From Heliocidaris erythrogramma (Eukaryota; Echinodermata; Echinoidea; Camarodonta; Echinometridae), in the NCBI GenBank assembly GCA_025617745.1, contig CM046853.1, positions 57,559,233 to 57,623,232 of the forward strand: DNA of 64,000 nt. Direction: 5' to 3'. Each line of letters starts with the position of its first letter. The first letter of the stretch is position 1. The position numbers and the translations under genes are program-made. The notes beneath the pieces are model-generated. The model made no database searches, had not been told where the DNA came from, and worked only from the letters and a program-made list of their open reading frames with translations. Positions 36,191-48,359 of this stretch are shown piece after piece.

Positions 36191-36810
36191 TATTCAGCTA
36201 CTTGGCTGATTTACAATCGGGCCGTGTAACAATAATAAAACAAGGAATGATGAAATATCAATGCAAATAACTAAACAACAATTACATGCAGAGAAAATAT
36301 GAGAAAGCAATATATAAATCATAGAAATTAAGATAAAGCTTATAAAAATATGGCAAAGCATATATAAAAATTAAAAAGTTCAGTATTATAAGATATGGTG
36401 TAAAAACTAAAATACATTATAAGATATATAATATGAAATATGAAATATGAAATAGGAAAAATATTAATGTAAAAGGACAACAAATATATAATTAGATTAC
36501 GTTTAAAAAATAAAGAAATCTATCAGTATTTGACGTCCTGATGAAATTAGGCAAGGAAGAAGAAGATCTATTACAAACACTATTTTAAAAACAGAGTAAA
36601 AAGTTAGAGGAATCTCAAATAAGGTAAGTTTTCGGTGTCTCAAAATTAGTTTTATGTTTCTATTCCACAACCATAAGATGTAATAGTATTCATATCTCCG
36701 AAAAGAAAAAAAAACATTCTGTAATTTGGCAAATTGTATATGAAACTTTATACGAAGTTTATTTGTTGACAGCTCCTTAAATAGCAAATCTGAATTGTTT
36801 AACACCCCAC

Positions 36811-36860
36811 CCCCCCCCCCCCCCCCACCAAAAAATAAATAAAATAAATAAATAAAAATA
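36811..36860. repeat. Poly(C) followed by (AAATA)n
   Basis: Sixteen C in a row after CACCCCA, then AAAAATAAATAAAATAAATA-type sequence. Confidence 0.9.
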
Positions 36861-37596
36861 TGTGAATAACAAAATAATGAACATAGGATCAATAGTCTAT
36901 AGAAAATTATTGCTCTATTCACGCATGCTATAATAAGGAGAAGCAATATTCTCATAGAGGGGCGCTCTGAATCACCTCTGAAAGTGAGTTCCATATTTTG
37001 TGCACCTCTATGATTATAATGTGCGTTTGCCTGATTCAATTTTCGGACGACTAATATCAACACAAACCCTACTTTGTCGCGTATCATAGATATGTTTTCT
37101 GTGTGAAAATCTCACTTAGATAAAGCGGAACTTGGTTTGTCATAACCTTATACCTCATTACAGCAATATTATACTTTCTCCTCTCGGCGAGCGATTCCAA
37201 ATTCAAAAGATCTAGGTTCCTTACTCCCTGTCCTTTCTCTGTCGTCTCTCCTCTTTGTTTTCCTTATCGGCTCTGAAAACTGTCCTCCTCTTTATCGCAT
37301 GACTCTACCTTTCTGCACGCTTCTTGTGTATCAGACAATAAGCGTTAATGTCATCGTATCAAATCCGACCGTGTCTTAATCTTCATACACGTAATCATCT
37401 TTCTTAATCCCCCCATGATCAAAGCAATCACCGCTTCGGCTCTATACCTTCAAAGGTGTCTCGAACTGTTACTTTGACTCTTGGGTAGTAGATATTGTTG
37501 TTCAAACTTCATTTACTGATTCGGTGGCAGTCGGCTTAGCTTTTCGCAAACTATATATACGATCGACTGTGATCCGAGTTTGTAAATCGCGATAGC

Positions 37597-37955
37597 ATTA
37601 AAATATTGGCATTTTTACGAATACAATCTACCTGTTTTAGGTTCTAAACAAAAATATGAATACTAATCATAGGGTTTGGGTGCTCTGTGAGCCTTATACC
37701 CGGAATAAGGGCCAAAACAATTTAAAATCGTAGACAATCGTAGGGTTGCTCTGACGTCACTACGACTCGGAGCCGATTTGAACTTTCCTCTGACTAGAAA
37801 GCTCGCATAGGCCGTATTTTTTATTTTACTACCTATATGACTATTCAGGAACTCAGTAAAAAATGTGTTGTGTGCATTTAAATGTTTATATCAGATACAA
37901 TTACATTTTCTTCCGGAATCGGATCGCAGACCGATCGTACAGTGTGCGGTGAGCT
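37597..37955 (+). repeat. ~360-bp dispersed repeat, copy 1
   Basis: Matches 47977-48348 throughout: shared blocks include CTTATACCCGGAA, AATCGTAGACAATCGTAGG, GCTCTGACGTCACTACGACT, GTTTATATCAGA and GTACAGTGTGCGGTG. It contains a full CRE-type TGACGTCA. No TIR or long ORF is evident, so the class is unknown. Confidence 0.8.
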
Positions 37956-37959
37956 TAAC

Positions 37960-39590
37960 TCTGTTGCCTTATGCGACAGCACTATACTAGAAACAGTATT
38001 TGTTTGTTTGCTTTGTTTTGTTTTGTTTTTACTTTTGTTGTTGTTTTTTCGATGGTATAAGGACACAATGCGCGCACATCTGCACAGTCTTGCGGGTAAA
38101 ATGCAGGCAAATGGGACACGACCCTAACTGTTCTTTTCTATAAACTGCAAGCAACAAATTACACCGGATAGATAGATAACCTATAGCACGTAGATAAAGT
38201 GATTTGTCACGATCATGTACTTGCCAGTCTGTTTTACCATGAAAAGTCTTGGAACCTTTTTTTTTAATTCATTCTGTTGACCCACTTCCCGACATTCCAA
38301 GAAGTTAAGAAGTATATGTTTTGTATTTTATTCTGAAGGTATACTGAAATGGCAGGGTGGGTATTTTCACGATGCCGTAACCCGTGAGTGGAATTTAAAT
38401 ATACATGTTCATGGCATTTTCTGAAGCATGAACATGATGAAAATAACGTCAATCTCAGCATCTGCCCACACTAACAAACATGATGTTGGCCTACATACAA
38501 GATGAATTCTAAGAGGAACAAAGTAAATAAATCAATGGGGCCCGATATTTAACTTCATTTATTTGTTTAAGCAGAATAATGTCCTATGGTATTTGAACGA
38601 AAAAGAAACAGAGCTTAAAAGTTCAGCGACTGACAATGTCTAGAATTACAGAGAGGGGCAGGCAAAAGGGAGAAAGATCTCAAGTATAACGCATGCCATA
38701 GGGGCAGAGGCCGTCTGGGAAGACGACTAGAAATAAGATAATAACAATCTATGCATTCGGTATTTTGTATTCATTTACACAGCAGATCCCATTACAAATC
38801 CCCGAACTTTAATTTTTTTAAATTTGAATCAGCCAAACCATATTCCAACAAACTCATGCAAACTAGGAAACTTTGGGTAGCTTTTTCAGCTTCAACATTC
38901 TCTCGAAATTTTAACCAAACGATAGATGTTGAATTTAAAGTGGTAATAAAACGTATTCGCAACAAGTTACCGTGTCACGATCCAGCAATCATAATTCAAC
39001 TCCTATACTCCAACCTCTATCTCCGATGACATACCAACCCAGAGCCCCTTTTGATAACGGCAATACATCTGTATCCTTAAACCAATAAATCAGAGCTAAT
39101 GGTCCTCTTATCATTCACTCTTCCAGCTCTTGCATGCCTCGTAAGTCTTTCTCACCCCCTTCTTATACCTTCAATTATTTCTGATTATAGAACCATTAGT
39201 AAAAGTCGAAAAACACGTCACTCTCTGACAACGAAATCTTAGACTAAAGATCATCGTGATAATTATCGTCATAAATCTGTCCTACTAATGAAGCTTACGA
39301 TGATATGGACGTGACCAAAAGCAAAAGGGGAGATAAATATAGTAGATGAGAGTGTTCAAGTTTAAGTCAGCTTTTAGTCCTGGCAAGACTCGTTGCATAT
39401 CAGATTCTGTGGCAAAAATATATTCTAATAGGAAAAATTTCGATTTTGATTTCTACTCCCAAAATCGGTTCACTTTATACTCGTTGACCTATGTAGTGTT
39501 AACTAACGTTAACATTAACACTACATTTCTTCAATCACTATTACTACTTCTTTTTCTTAGCTAGTTTCCTTCTATACCGATCCTACAGCG
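37960..39590. other. Intergenic, no gene seen
   Basis: Unique AT-rich sequence with short T and A runs. Open frames here show no protein-like features. Confidence 0.5.
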
Positions 39591-39600
39591 TTTACCGTTT

Positions 39601-39720
39601 ACTCCATTACTACTTCTCCTTCTCCTTCTCCTCCTCCTTCTTCTTCTTCTCTTCTACTACTACTACTACTACTACTAGTACTACTATTACTGCGAGTACG
39701 ACTACGACTATACGCTACTA
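39601..39720. repeat. (CTC/CTT)n then (TAC)n trinucleotide tract
   Basis: TTCTCCTTCTCC turns into CTTCTTCTT and then CTACTACTACTACTAC, with imperfect TACGAC continuation. Confidence 0.9.
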
Positions 39721-39847
39721 TACTGCTTCTACTTCCCCATCTTACCAACTAAGTATTATCTAAGGTTATATATCTTTTTGAAGCCATTCTTATTTCCTAG
39801 TAATCCAGAGAGTTGGGAGGATATCAAAATGAATTAAAAGCAGCAGA

Positions 39848-39885
39848 CTTCGACCCCCCCCCCCCTTTCTCTCTCCCTCTCCCTC

Positions 39886-39932
<47 letters not shown>
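39848..39932. repeat. Poly(C)-(CT)n compound tract
   Basis: Eleven C are followed by TTTCTCTCCCT and then about 20 uninterrupted CT units. Confidence 0.9.
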
Positions 39933-40600
39933 ACCTCATCAAGTCTCTATCTCCCTGTCTTTCTTTTCTGTTCTTGTCTTCACGTTTGTCACTTTGATTT
40001 GATGCCTTGTTACGCATGAAGAGGAAGACGCCATTTTCTTCCACGCGATTACACTACACCACTCCATCAGTCATTAGCGACTAATCGCCAGAAAACTCTG
40101 GACTTCAACTGGTGTCATGCGAAATCATTCATTCATATCTACAGGGACAGACTTTCAGACAATATTGTAATGTTCTCTAAGAAAGCAGTTGAAATATTCA
40201 TAAGTATTAGCAGCCAACACAGTATGAAATAATGGTTGAAATGTGCACCTTAACCGTCACAATAGCAGCACATTCTGGAGTTGCGTAAGTGAACATTTTT
40301 ATCGTTTAATTCTTAAATATTGACTCCTTAAAAGTGCATATCGTTTTCACCTTATTCGACTTATGCAACGGGTATAAGAATTTAACTCAAGTAATATTTA
40401 GTTTAATTTTGAGCCCTAGTTTGGTTGTGTATCGGTTAGAGAACGAGTTTAGACCTTTATTTCTATAGTGATTTTGCTCTTGTATCGGGATGATGATGAT
40501 AATGTTAGTGATCTTACAAGAAGACAAACCTTCATGTTTACAGATGTGCACATCATGAGAGCTCAAAACACACAAGTAAATGCATGTTGTTGCCAATTTC

Positions 40601-40702
40601 AATTTTAATTTTATTTATTTTAATTTATTTTAATTTATCTTTATTTGTTTATTTATTTGTTTATTTTATTATTTTTATTTATTAATTTTTTTTGGGGGGG
40701 GG
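40601..40702. repeat. (TTTAA)/(TTTA)n tract ending in poly(G)
   Basis: TTTTAATTTATT units, then TTTATTTGTTTATT, then T(8)G(10). It may be a retroposon tail. Confidence 0.7.
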
Positions 40703-40709
40703 GTGCGGC

Positions 40710-43700
40710 GCTTGTTGGACAATTTTCGGCAAACCTTTAGGCAAAATTCTTGTAAACTACTTCCTCTCGTGATATTCTCCGTCCTCCACTTTCAGCCCCC
40801 TCCAGTCCCTCTGCTCAGGAAAAAAAAATAATTTGAAGGGCTGATCGGAGCTCAAATCTATCCTCGCCCTCTGATAAACGAGAGCGCACGGCATCTTCAC
40901 AAATGGTGACACATTCACGATCAAAGAACTAACATTGCGGAGAAAATTTGGGCAGATTTATTACCGGTCGTAGGAAAAAGGCGTCAATGCAAGGCGAGCG
41001 TGGATGCCACTTCAACTTTAGATAAACGGGCCATATGAACGGAAACACGAATGCGAAAGCCGATACTCGTTTAATAATTGAAAGAGAATGGACCAGGGAT
41101 AAGAGCCGAAGTAGTACCATAACGCGGGTTTTTACGACACTCTTTTACGTAATTTGAGGATAACAGATTTCTTCTCGGGGCAGACAAACAAACCCTTCGA
41201 AGCGTATTTTTTTTCGCGTGCGTGAAAGTTGTACAGTAAACCTGTCAGTGGCGGAAAAGGCAAAATGATGAGGAAAAGAGTGTTAACGGATGCGGTTTAA
41301 TGACAATACGTCACTATACACTCTTTCCTCTTTCAACTAAAAGGTTAAGTAAATGGAAGACCATCTCCGTCATTTTGAAATGATTTTCAAGAGACAAGAT
41401 TAGAACAAGCTTTTCACGGTCGTTGATTTGTCTGCTTTATCAAAGTACTTTTTAAATATTAAAACGTAAAATGAATAGAGAGACAAGTCCATGATCGTCA
41501 GTTTTTATTTTACACTTTAAAAACAGTTATTTTAGAACATTACTTCTGCAGTTCGATTACTATTCATTTGTGACTTTTATGTGGCTAGTTTGAAATATTT
41601 CAGAGATGCATAGGAAAGGTCACTATTGAATGTATTCCCCTTGTTTATATAAAACAACCGGGAAGTCTAAATTGTGATTTTTTTTTTTCTCAAGCGATAT
41701 GATGACATGTAAGGAAGAACAACATTACATTATATATCATAGATAATGGCGCACAGAATCAAATACAAATCAAGCGTGATAAGGGATTAAAATAGACATG
41801 GTGGGTGTGTTGCACGACTTCAAAATAACATAGGCCTATATTTATAATGCAAAATAAAACAAAAAACGGAACAAAAACAGATCAGATTTAAAAAAACGCC
41901 CCTTTCCTCCTAATCAAAAGATATAATATATCACTTCTAGGATCATATACCTTACATTAATAAAGAGAGTTGCATTACACTTTTATTCCATATTGATTTT
42001 TATTTCTAATAAATAACGCTAATAATTATAGAGGATTTTTATTAAAATTATGATTGTGCAGTTGAAAACAGGGAAAAATATCTCAAATATACAAAATAAG
42101 GGATACATAATTCTAGTAGTTCGAAGAAAAAAAAAAAGCTGTGGTTACTGTGTCGATGCAGCACTTGATTAAAACCATTTTAAGTCTTCCCAAATCCATA
42201 CCGAGATCACTTATGAGAAGGAGCTTGAAATGATAATTATCAGAAAACTCAAACACCGACGTTCGTCAATTCTGGAAAATACCTGATAAAATTATAAATT
42301 CAAGGTGTGGATTTCGTTGAATGTCTCGTGCATAACCAATATGCATTATAGTATACGCAGAAGTAGATGGAATACAGATGAGTGTGATAATGATTATGAC
42401 CTACATATCTGCGAATATAAATATTCGTTTCTAAGAAATATTACGGTTTTTAATTATGAGATGCATTGTAGACATATGCAGTCATCAGTCATGGACAAGT
42501 GCGTATGGTAACCTTCTTTATTTCTTCTTTTTTTCTTTGCTTGTCAGAGAATTCTGGAGGAAACGTAGACTACAAAAAAATGGTAAAGTTTTTTTTTTCT
42601 TTGCTTCTCACAATATTTTCGGAGATTCGTGTGCCCCCCCCCCCTTAACAAAATCCTGGATCCGCCCCTGATGCTACCTATGTCGATTTTATGTAAGAAA
42701 AAAATGCAAGCTATCAGGATTATTTCGGAGTGTTTATCGTCAACGGTTTATTTATGACGTTGTTGTCATGTCCGCAACTTCGATATTTTCAAAAGGGGAA
42801 ATGATGGGAGGGGAAATAATGGGTGAACTAAAAACTTTGACGTTACGCACTTCTTTCATAACATTGGCAATAGCGTCCTCTCCAGAATCGCGCGTCCAAT
42901 TTTTCTTTTTCAGTCAAGAAGTAATGTACGGAAAAAAGACGAAATCAAAGTTTTGGCACTAGTCGAGCAAGAGCAATGTGACAGGACGGAAGTAAGCCAT
43001 CAAGCCATCGATTGGCCAAGTGAATAGGGTGTCTTTGTTATTGACAGGTCGACGTAGAAAGGATCACGTGACCATGCCGCCATTTTGAATGGGATGGTCA
43101 AGTAATGTACTATTTCGTTCCCTCTGGCATAGTCTGTAGGCTGTTCAATAAAAAAAGAAACTCAATAAAAATATTAGCTGATAATCATGTAAAAAGTTGT
43201 TAGCCTGTTCCTATTTGATTGCTCAGTAAGGAGAACCATCTCTCTAAAGTTTGCAGATTCCTTGATAGTTATTCTTCCATAAGGACTGCCCTTTTGAAAA
43301 TCTGTGATGTCATAGTCGTACATGTCCATTTACCTGTGCACAATGGATATGGTCTTGCATAATAAATAACTATTGTAGAACCAAATCCACCAATGCAAAA
43401 TGGCAGCCATCTTGGTACCCCAACTCTCGAAAGGTGATGTTGTATGGAGCAGTTGTATGTAGGTCTTTGTCACTTCTTTGAATAATTGACAAACCTTTGT
43501 CTGAACAAGCAACAACTTGTGTATGCCAATCCTGCTTAACAAAAGAAACTGCCTCACTTATGAAATAGCTGAACCAAATATCTTGACACAATTAGGTTAT
43601 ATGACAGGATAAAAATTCCTTCATTTGAATGTACATAACTACAAAAATTGTCTATTATGATGAAATCCAGTGTCATGCATTCCACAGGTGATCATGAGTG

Positions 43701-44040
43701 TCATCGTAGCTAATATAGAGATCAGTGGGAATCTCACAAATAGCACTGCTCTAACATTAGGCCTACTTTGTAAAGAAAATGGCAGTCCTCATGGGATAAT
43801 ATTGCTCTCCTTAAATAATCAAATAGGAGTAATTTCAAGATATTTTTATCAGGCTGACAATTATCTACATGATTATCGGCCAATGTCTGTTTGCCCTTCA
43901 TTCCCCTTTAAGATTAAAACGAATCATCTGATTCTTCGATAGGGAATTGAAAGACGGTTTCATTCCGAGTGAACAATTATGTTCTTACTTTAGAGTCGAA
44001 TGTATTTTTTATAAGATTTATCGACAACTAACTTTGATTT
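40710..44040. other. Intergenic, no clear gene
   Basis: Mostly unique sequence. A 69-codon minus-strand stretch at 43383-43591 looks more protein-like than its neighbours (see findings). Poly(C) at 42634-42645 is followed by AACAAAATCCTGGATCCGCC, which resembles the end of a dispersed repeat. Confidence 0.4.
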
Positions 44041-44123
44041 TAACACATTTTTTTAATGAACGCAAACATTTTCATCTTGCGAGAGAGAGAGAGGGAGTGT
44101 GGGTGGGTGTGTGTGGGCTTTTA

Positions 44124-44307
44124 TAGCCGTATGTCCGAGGACATTTTCGGACAGAGAACTAAAAAAAAAATCATGAGAACAATGGTCCTCGGAAGCCGGA
44201 CAATAGTCCTCGAACGCAGAACAATGAATTTGTGCCTTATTCCGTCGACTGTCCGAGGACGGAGGAACAATAGAGGAACAATACATGTCCTCGGAAGTAA
44301 AGCCATG
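44124..44307 (+). mobile_element. GTCCGAGGAC-rich repeat, copy 2
   Basis: A ~184-bp unit starts TAGCCGTATGTCCGAGGACA and ends GTCCTCGGAAGTAAAGCCAT. The two ends are an imperfect ~25-bp inverted pair if the flanking TTTATA is included. GT-rich sequence lies on both sides (44100-44118 and 44315-44339). It matches copies at 24255 and 44347. Confidence 0.85.
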
Positions 44308-44346
44308 CAAGACGATGTGTGTGTGTGTGTGTGTGTGTGGGCGTGT

Positions 44347-44529
44347 TTAGCCGTATGTCAGAGGACATTTTCGGACAGAGAACAAAAAAAAATAATGAGA
44401 ACAATGGTCCTCGGAAGCCGGACAATAGTCCTCGAACGTCGAACAATGAATTTGTGCGTTACTCCGTCGACTGTCCGAGGACGGAGGAACAATAGAGGAA
44501 CAATACTTGTCCTCGGAAGTAAAGCCATA
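44347..44529 (+). mobile_element. GTCCGAGGAC-rich repeat, copy 3
   Basis: Same unit and orientation as copy 2, separated from it by a (GT)n tract, and followed by GTGTGAGAGAGAGAGA. The first motif carries a change (GTCAGAGGAC). The tandem arrangement suggests local duplication through the GT tract. Confidence 0.85.
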
Positions 44530-44940
44530 TAAAACTGTGTGTGAGAGAGAGAGAGAGAGGGGGGAGGGGGTAAGTGAGAGAGAGCGCAGCTCAAATTGGG
44601 CCGACTACCATGCACGCGATATTTCTCTTCAGTGAGAAGCAAAATGGAAGTATATTATGACAAGTCAAGGCTAGATATTGCATATTCATTACGATACAGT
44701 TAAGGTGTTCTCCTATAATTTACAGCTTGATTTCTCGCTGGTTTCTACCACCCCCTGAAAAGTGCGCCTCGTTTCCCGGCGGACTCCGAGACAAAGTGAC
44801 AGTCGTGGTAAGAAAAAGTCGAGCCAAATTCAAACTACTCAAGTAATTTTGAAATGGGGTTTCGATCTACCCCTAACCATTCTGTCTGTTCGTTCTATAC
44901 CGCTTTGCACTCGTGGACAGACAAGATGCGTCAGGTGCAC

Positions 44941-44959
44941 TCCCCCCCCCCCCCCCCCC
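44941..44959. repeat. Poly(C) tract
   Basis: Nineteen bases of almost pure C, then CATACACACACAC. Confidence 0.9.
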
Positions 44960-45754
44960 ATACACACACACTTTTTTGTTTTTGTTGATCTTTTATTTTC
45001 TCTCTTTTTCAAAATAAAGAATTTACAATTATATGCCAATAATAACAAACAATATGGATTAACAATATTAACACAACTTTCATAATATCAATAATACAAA
45101 TGAAAAAGAAAATTTCATATATAACAAAGTAACACCCCCTCCCCCATTCCGGTGTACCTGCTCACATTCCCATTTCTCACTTACTCAAATTAAAAAGTTG
45201 GAAAACTGATGCTGTCAGGGAAGCTTCGCGGATGGGTAGGCAAAAAAAACAACAACACACACACACTTTTTTTTAATGATCTTTATTAATGATTCCATGA
45301 AACACAAATTATACAATCAACAGATCTCTTTGAATGTTTTAACAAAATGAACAAATAAAATATTTTATCATCACTTATATAATTATCATGCAAAATATTC
45401 TTCCTCTGGAATGTAAAATCAAAACTAATAAATGTGCGTTTCTAATGCTGTAACTGAATTGAAATTATTCCATACATGATTATATAAGATTTAAACATAT
45501 TAGTGTGATGATGTATATCCAAACAAAGTGAACAAATCATAATTTTACGGAATCTATTATTTAAAAAATAATATATTACTAAGCAGAATGGCAATTTTAC
45601 ACATTTTTTTTTTGAAGTTTGAATAAACCCGACTGTACACGTTTCGTACAACAGATACGTCTATTACATGAGAGGATTATTACACTCTTCCAGTATTGAC
45701 TTATTTTCCAAAACTTATTTATTTGAGATGCCATAACTTGGAAACAGACATTAT

Positions 45755-45923
45755 TTGATTGATTATCTTTATGATCTTTTGTAATTGTGTAGAATTTTTC
45801 TATGTTTGTATTCTATCATATCTTTCTTTCAATCATTCTTTTTGTAAGCGCCCAGAGCATTTAATCAAAATGGATTTGGCGCTATATAAATTCTATATAT
45901 TATTATTATTATTATTATTATTG
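45755..45923 (+). mobile_element. Retroposon 3' end with (TTA)n tail
   Basis: GTAAGCGCCCAGAGCATTTA and TTTGGCGCTATATAAATTC are followed by nine TTA units. The GCGCTATATAAA core with a trinucleotide tail is shared with the reversed piece at 21386-21418. Confidence 0.6.
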
Positions 45924-47135
45924 GCCGAGATGTTGGAAATTCAGATTAACACTCACTGTTAAGTTTTTACCTCATTTGTCATAGTAAGCAAAGGATAAAT
46001 GAAAATAATTTGTGTGCCTGACCTGGCATAGAAATTCACTCTTACAACCAGACAACAGCCACGTTCAAAACACAGAAGAAGGTGTGTGTCAAGGGTTTCT
46101 ACGAAGCTCTGCGATTCCCGGCCGGGCAGAGGGAATCGGGTCGCCTCCATTTGACGTTCCTTTTAAGATATGTGTAAACTACAGTCCATCGGAAAGAGTG
46201 GACGGAACATTCACAATCTGACACACGCATCCAGTGATACAAGTGGAATATAAGGACATATTCTCCAAGTTTCATTTCAATGTCCCTTTTAATACCAGAA
46301 ATTACATAACATAATTATGTTATTCTTTTGATCTTTGGGCCTTTCAAGTGCAAGAAGTAGCAACGTTTCATTTGGATATGACAGTAATTGTATTTTTAAC
46401 TGACATAAAAATAACAAGAGCTAGGCTAAGCCGGGGTAATAATCCAAGCTCTTTGGAGGCGCATCTACATTGACATAAATGTATCATGCGCTATACGAGA
46501 ACAAAGTAATAATATATTTTTCATTATTCCAGTCCGCAAGAAGTTAAAACTAATCCATACTATGTCATATTAAATTTTGAATAGGCTGTATACTTCCCTT
46601 TATTACCACCCGTAAATAATTTCCCGTAAATCTACTTAAGCTTCAGAGTGCATTGTCTATGAAATAGACCAGTTCAACAAATTTGGTTGAGAATATTTAT
46701 CAAAATGTGTCTTTATGACGTAATACTTCAGTAACGGTGTTTCTGATACCATTTGTTCTAGCTATCCTAGTGTTTTGCTATAAATGGTATTATATGTAAA
46801 TTTCTATGTCTAACGTGGATAATTTTACTGGCATCACCGATTGAGATCTTTTATCCCCACATTTAATCGAACAATTGTTTGTTTTAGTAATATTTTATCT
46901 CTGAAAGTCTGTCCGTCCATCGCTTCTAGCTGGAGTACCTTTATGTAGAGAGTAGCGACATAAACGTCTGACTTTTCGGGAAACAAAATGGCGTTTGAAT
47001 TCTTTCTATTGAGAACACACAGGTGCTCATCGGAATTGAATAGAAATGTTGCGTAGCAGATGAAACAAAATGGCGTTCAAATCATGAGTTGTCGCTACTC
47101 TCTTATATGTAGGTACTCTACTTCTAGCCACCGTC

Positions 47136-47187
47136 CATCTCCCCCCCCCCCCCTCTCCCTCTCTCTCTCTCTCTATTTCTCTATTTC
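47136..47187. repeat. Poly(C)-(CT)n compound tract
   Basis: CTCCCCCCCCCCCCC then TCTCCCTCTCTCTCTCTCTA. Confidence 0.9.
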
Positions 47188-47756
47188 TTTGTACTAAATT
47201 CTGTTTCACCCACATTCCACACCTAATACACACCCACACCCTACATCTCAAACGTATCCACCTATACCCTCCCTCCCAGCAGTCGGCAGGCATGTCAAGG
47301 CATATTTTACGCCGTTTTCCGCCGCCGCCGCCGCTCCACTCACCTCTCTCCGACGGCTAATGTTCCTCGTCGCGTCCATTAGTCGGCCATAGATACATAT
47401 AACTGGAAGATAAAAAGTGGTAGAGAGAAATGGACGAGTGAGGGTTCCATATCGATTCACCCCTGTTGACCTATTCTATAACCAGTCCATACCAGGCTGA
47501 CTTTACGCAAGTCAATTTCCAACAAGAGTCAAACCTCATAATGGCATTAGGAATCGTGATAAGATTATTGACAACCCTGAGGAGATCTAACATGGCTTGA
47601 CCTCAAAGATATCATGGATTTTGAGGCGATAATCTTGTGATTGAAAGCAAAATAGGGGTATAAAGTGGAGTCTAAGGTGCGTATCGCCTCCAATAACGTT
47701 TTCCCTCTTCGCCGACATGATTATCAAGGTCGCGAAAGGCAATCATGTATTGTTGG

Positions 47757-47958
47757 TTTAAAGTGCCCCTGCAACCCAGATCTGGAGCATTGTTTTTTAG
47801 GGTGGAGCTTGGCACGTTTGAGAAAATGATTTTAAAAAATATTTAAAAATCTATGAACCACATTTAGATGTTTGAATAACAAGTTGTAATCAGTTGTATG
47901 CATCCCTGCACATCAACAGAAATCAACTTGCATTTGGGTTGCAGTGGACCTTTTTTTT
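47757..47958. mobile_element. Possible small foldback element
   Basis: CCTGCAACCCAGAT near 47768 and, read inward from the right, CACTGCAACCCAAATGCAAG form terminal inverted repeats of about 14-20 bases. The inside is unremarkable. The right end abuts poly(T)/poly(G) and copy 2 of the 360-bp repeat. Confidence 0.4.
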
Positions 47959-47976
47959 GGGGGGGGGAATATCAAT

Positions 47977-48348
47977 AACATTAAATATGGGCATTTTTAC
48001 AAATAAAGTCTACCTGATTCAGGTTCTGAAAAAGGATAATTATGAATACTAAACATAAGGTTTTGGTGCGCTGTCAACCTTATACCCGGAAGCGATAAGT
48101 GCCAAATCAGTTTCAAATCGTAGACAATCGTAGGACTGCTCTGACGTCACTACGACTCAGAGCCGATTTGGCCTTTCCTGCCACTACAAGTAGAAAGATC
48201 GCAATAGGCCTCGTTTTCGATTTTTGCTATATGACTATTCAGAACCTTAATCAAAAATATCTTAAGTGTTTAAATGTTTATATCAGAAGATATTACATTT
48301 TCTTCCGAAATCGGATCGCAGACCAATCGTACAGTGTGCGGTGGGCTT
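47977..48348 (+). repeat. ~360-bp dispersed repeat, copy 2
   Basis: Same family as 37597-37955, in the same orientation, roughly 80 percent alike by eye, with small indels. The TGACGTCA and the CGGATCGCAGACC.ATCGTAC blocks are kept. Confidence 0.8.
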
Positions 48349-48359
48349 TATTCCAAATG

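Larger units (their letters stand above)
35938..37090 (-). pseudogene. Decayed CR1-like LINE 3' fragment, minus strand
   Basis: On the minus strand near 36970-37020 the frame reads EVHKIWNSLSEVIQSAPL, the C-terminal K-I-W-N-S-L motif of CR1-like RT proteins. It is followed at once by a stop. The remaining AT-rich sequence down to TTTATTTATTTATTTAA at 35938 (an (AAATA)n tail on the minus strand) is 3' UTR. A MITE (35974-36190) and a poly(C)/(AAATA) tract (36811-36860) interrupt it. The 194-codon open frame over this stretch is not a gene. Confidence 0.6.

Noticed and set aside
36503-37087. 194-codon minus-strand ORF, the longest in the window
   Set aside because: It runs through LINE 3' sequence and a poly(G)/poly(C) run; the true LINE motif (KIWNSL) lies in another frame.
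44056-44532. 158-codon ORF over the GT-linked repeats
   Set aside because: It translates two tandem copies of the repeat unit; no copy has a start or motif of its own.
44763-44807. 45-nt plus-strand segment between CTGAAAAG and GTAAGA, open in phase 0
   Set aside because: Too short to separate from chance, and no partner exon was found.
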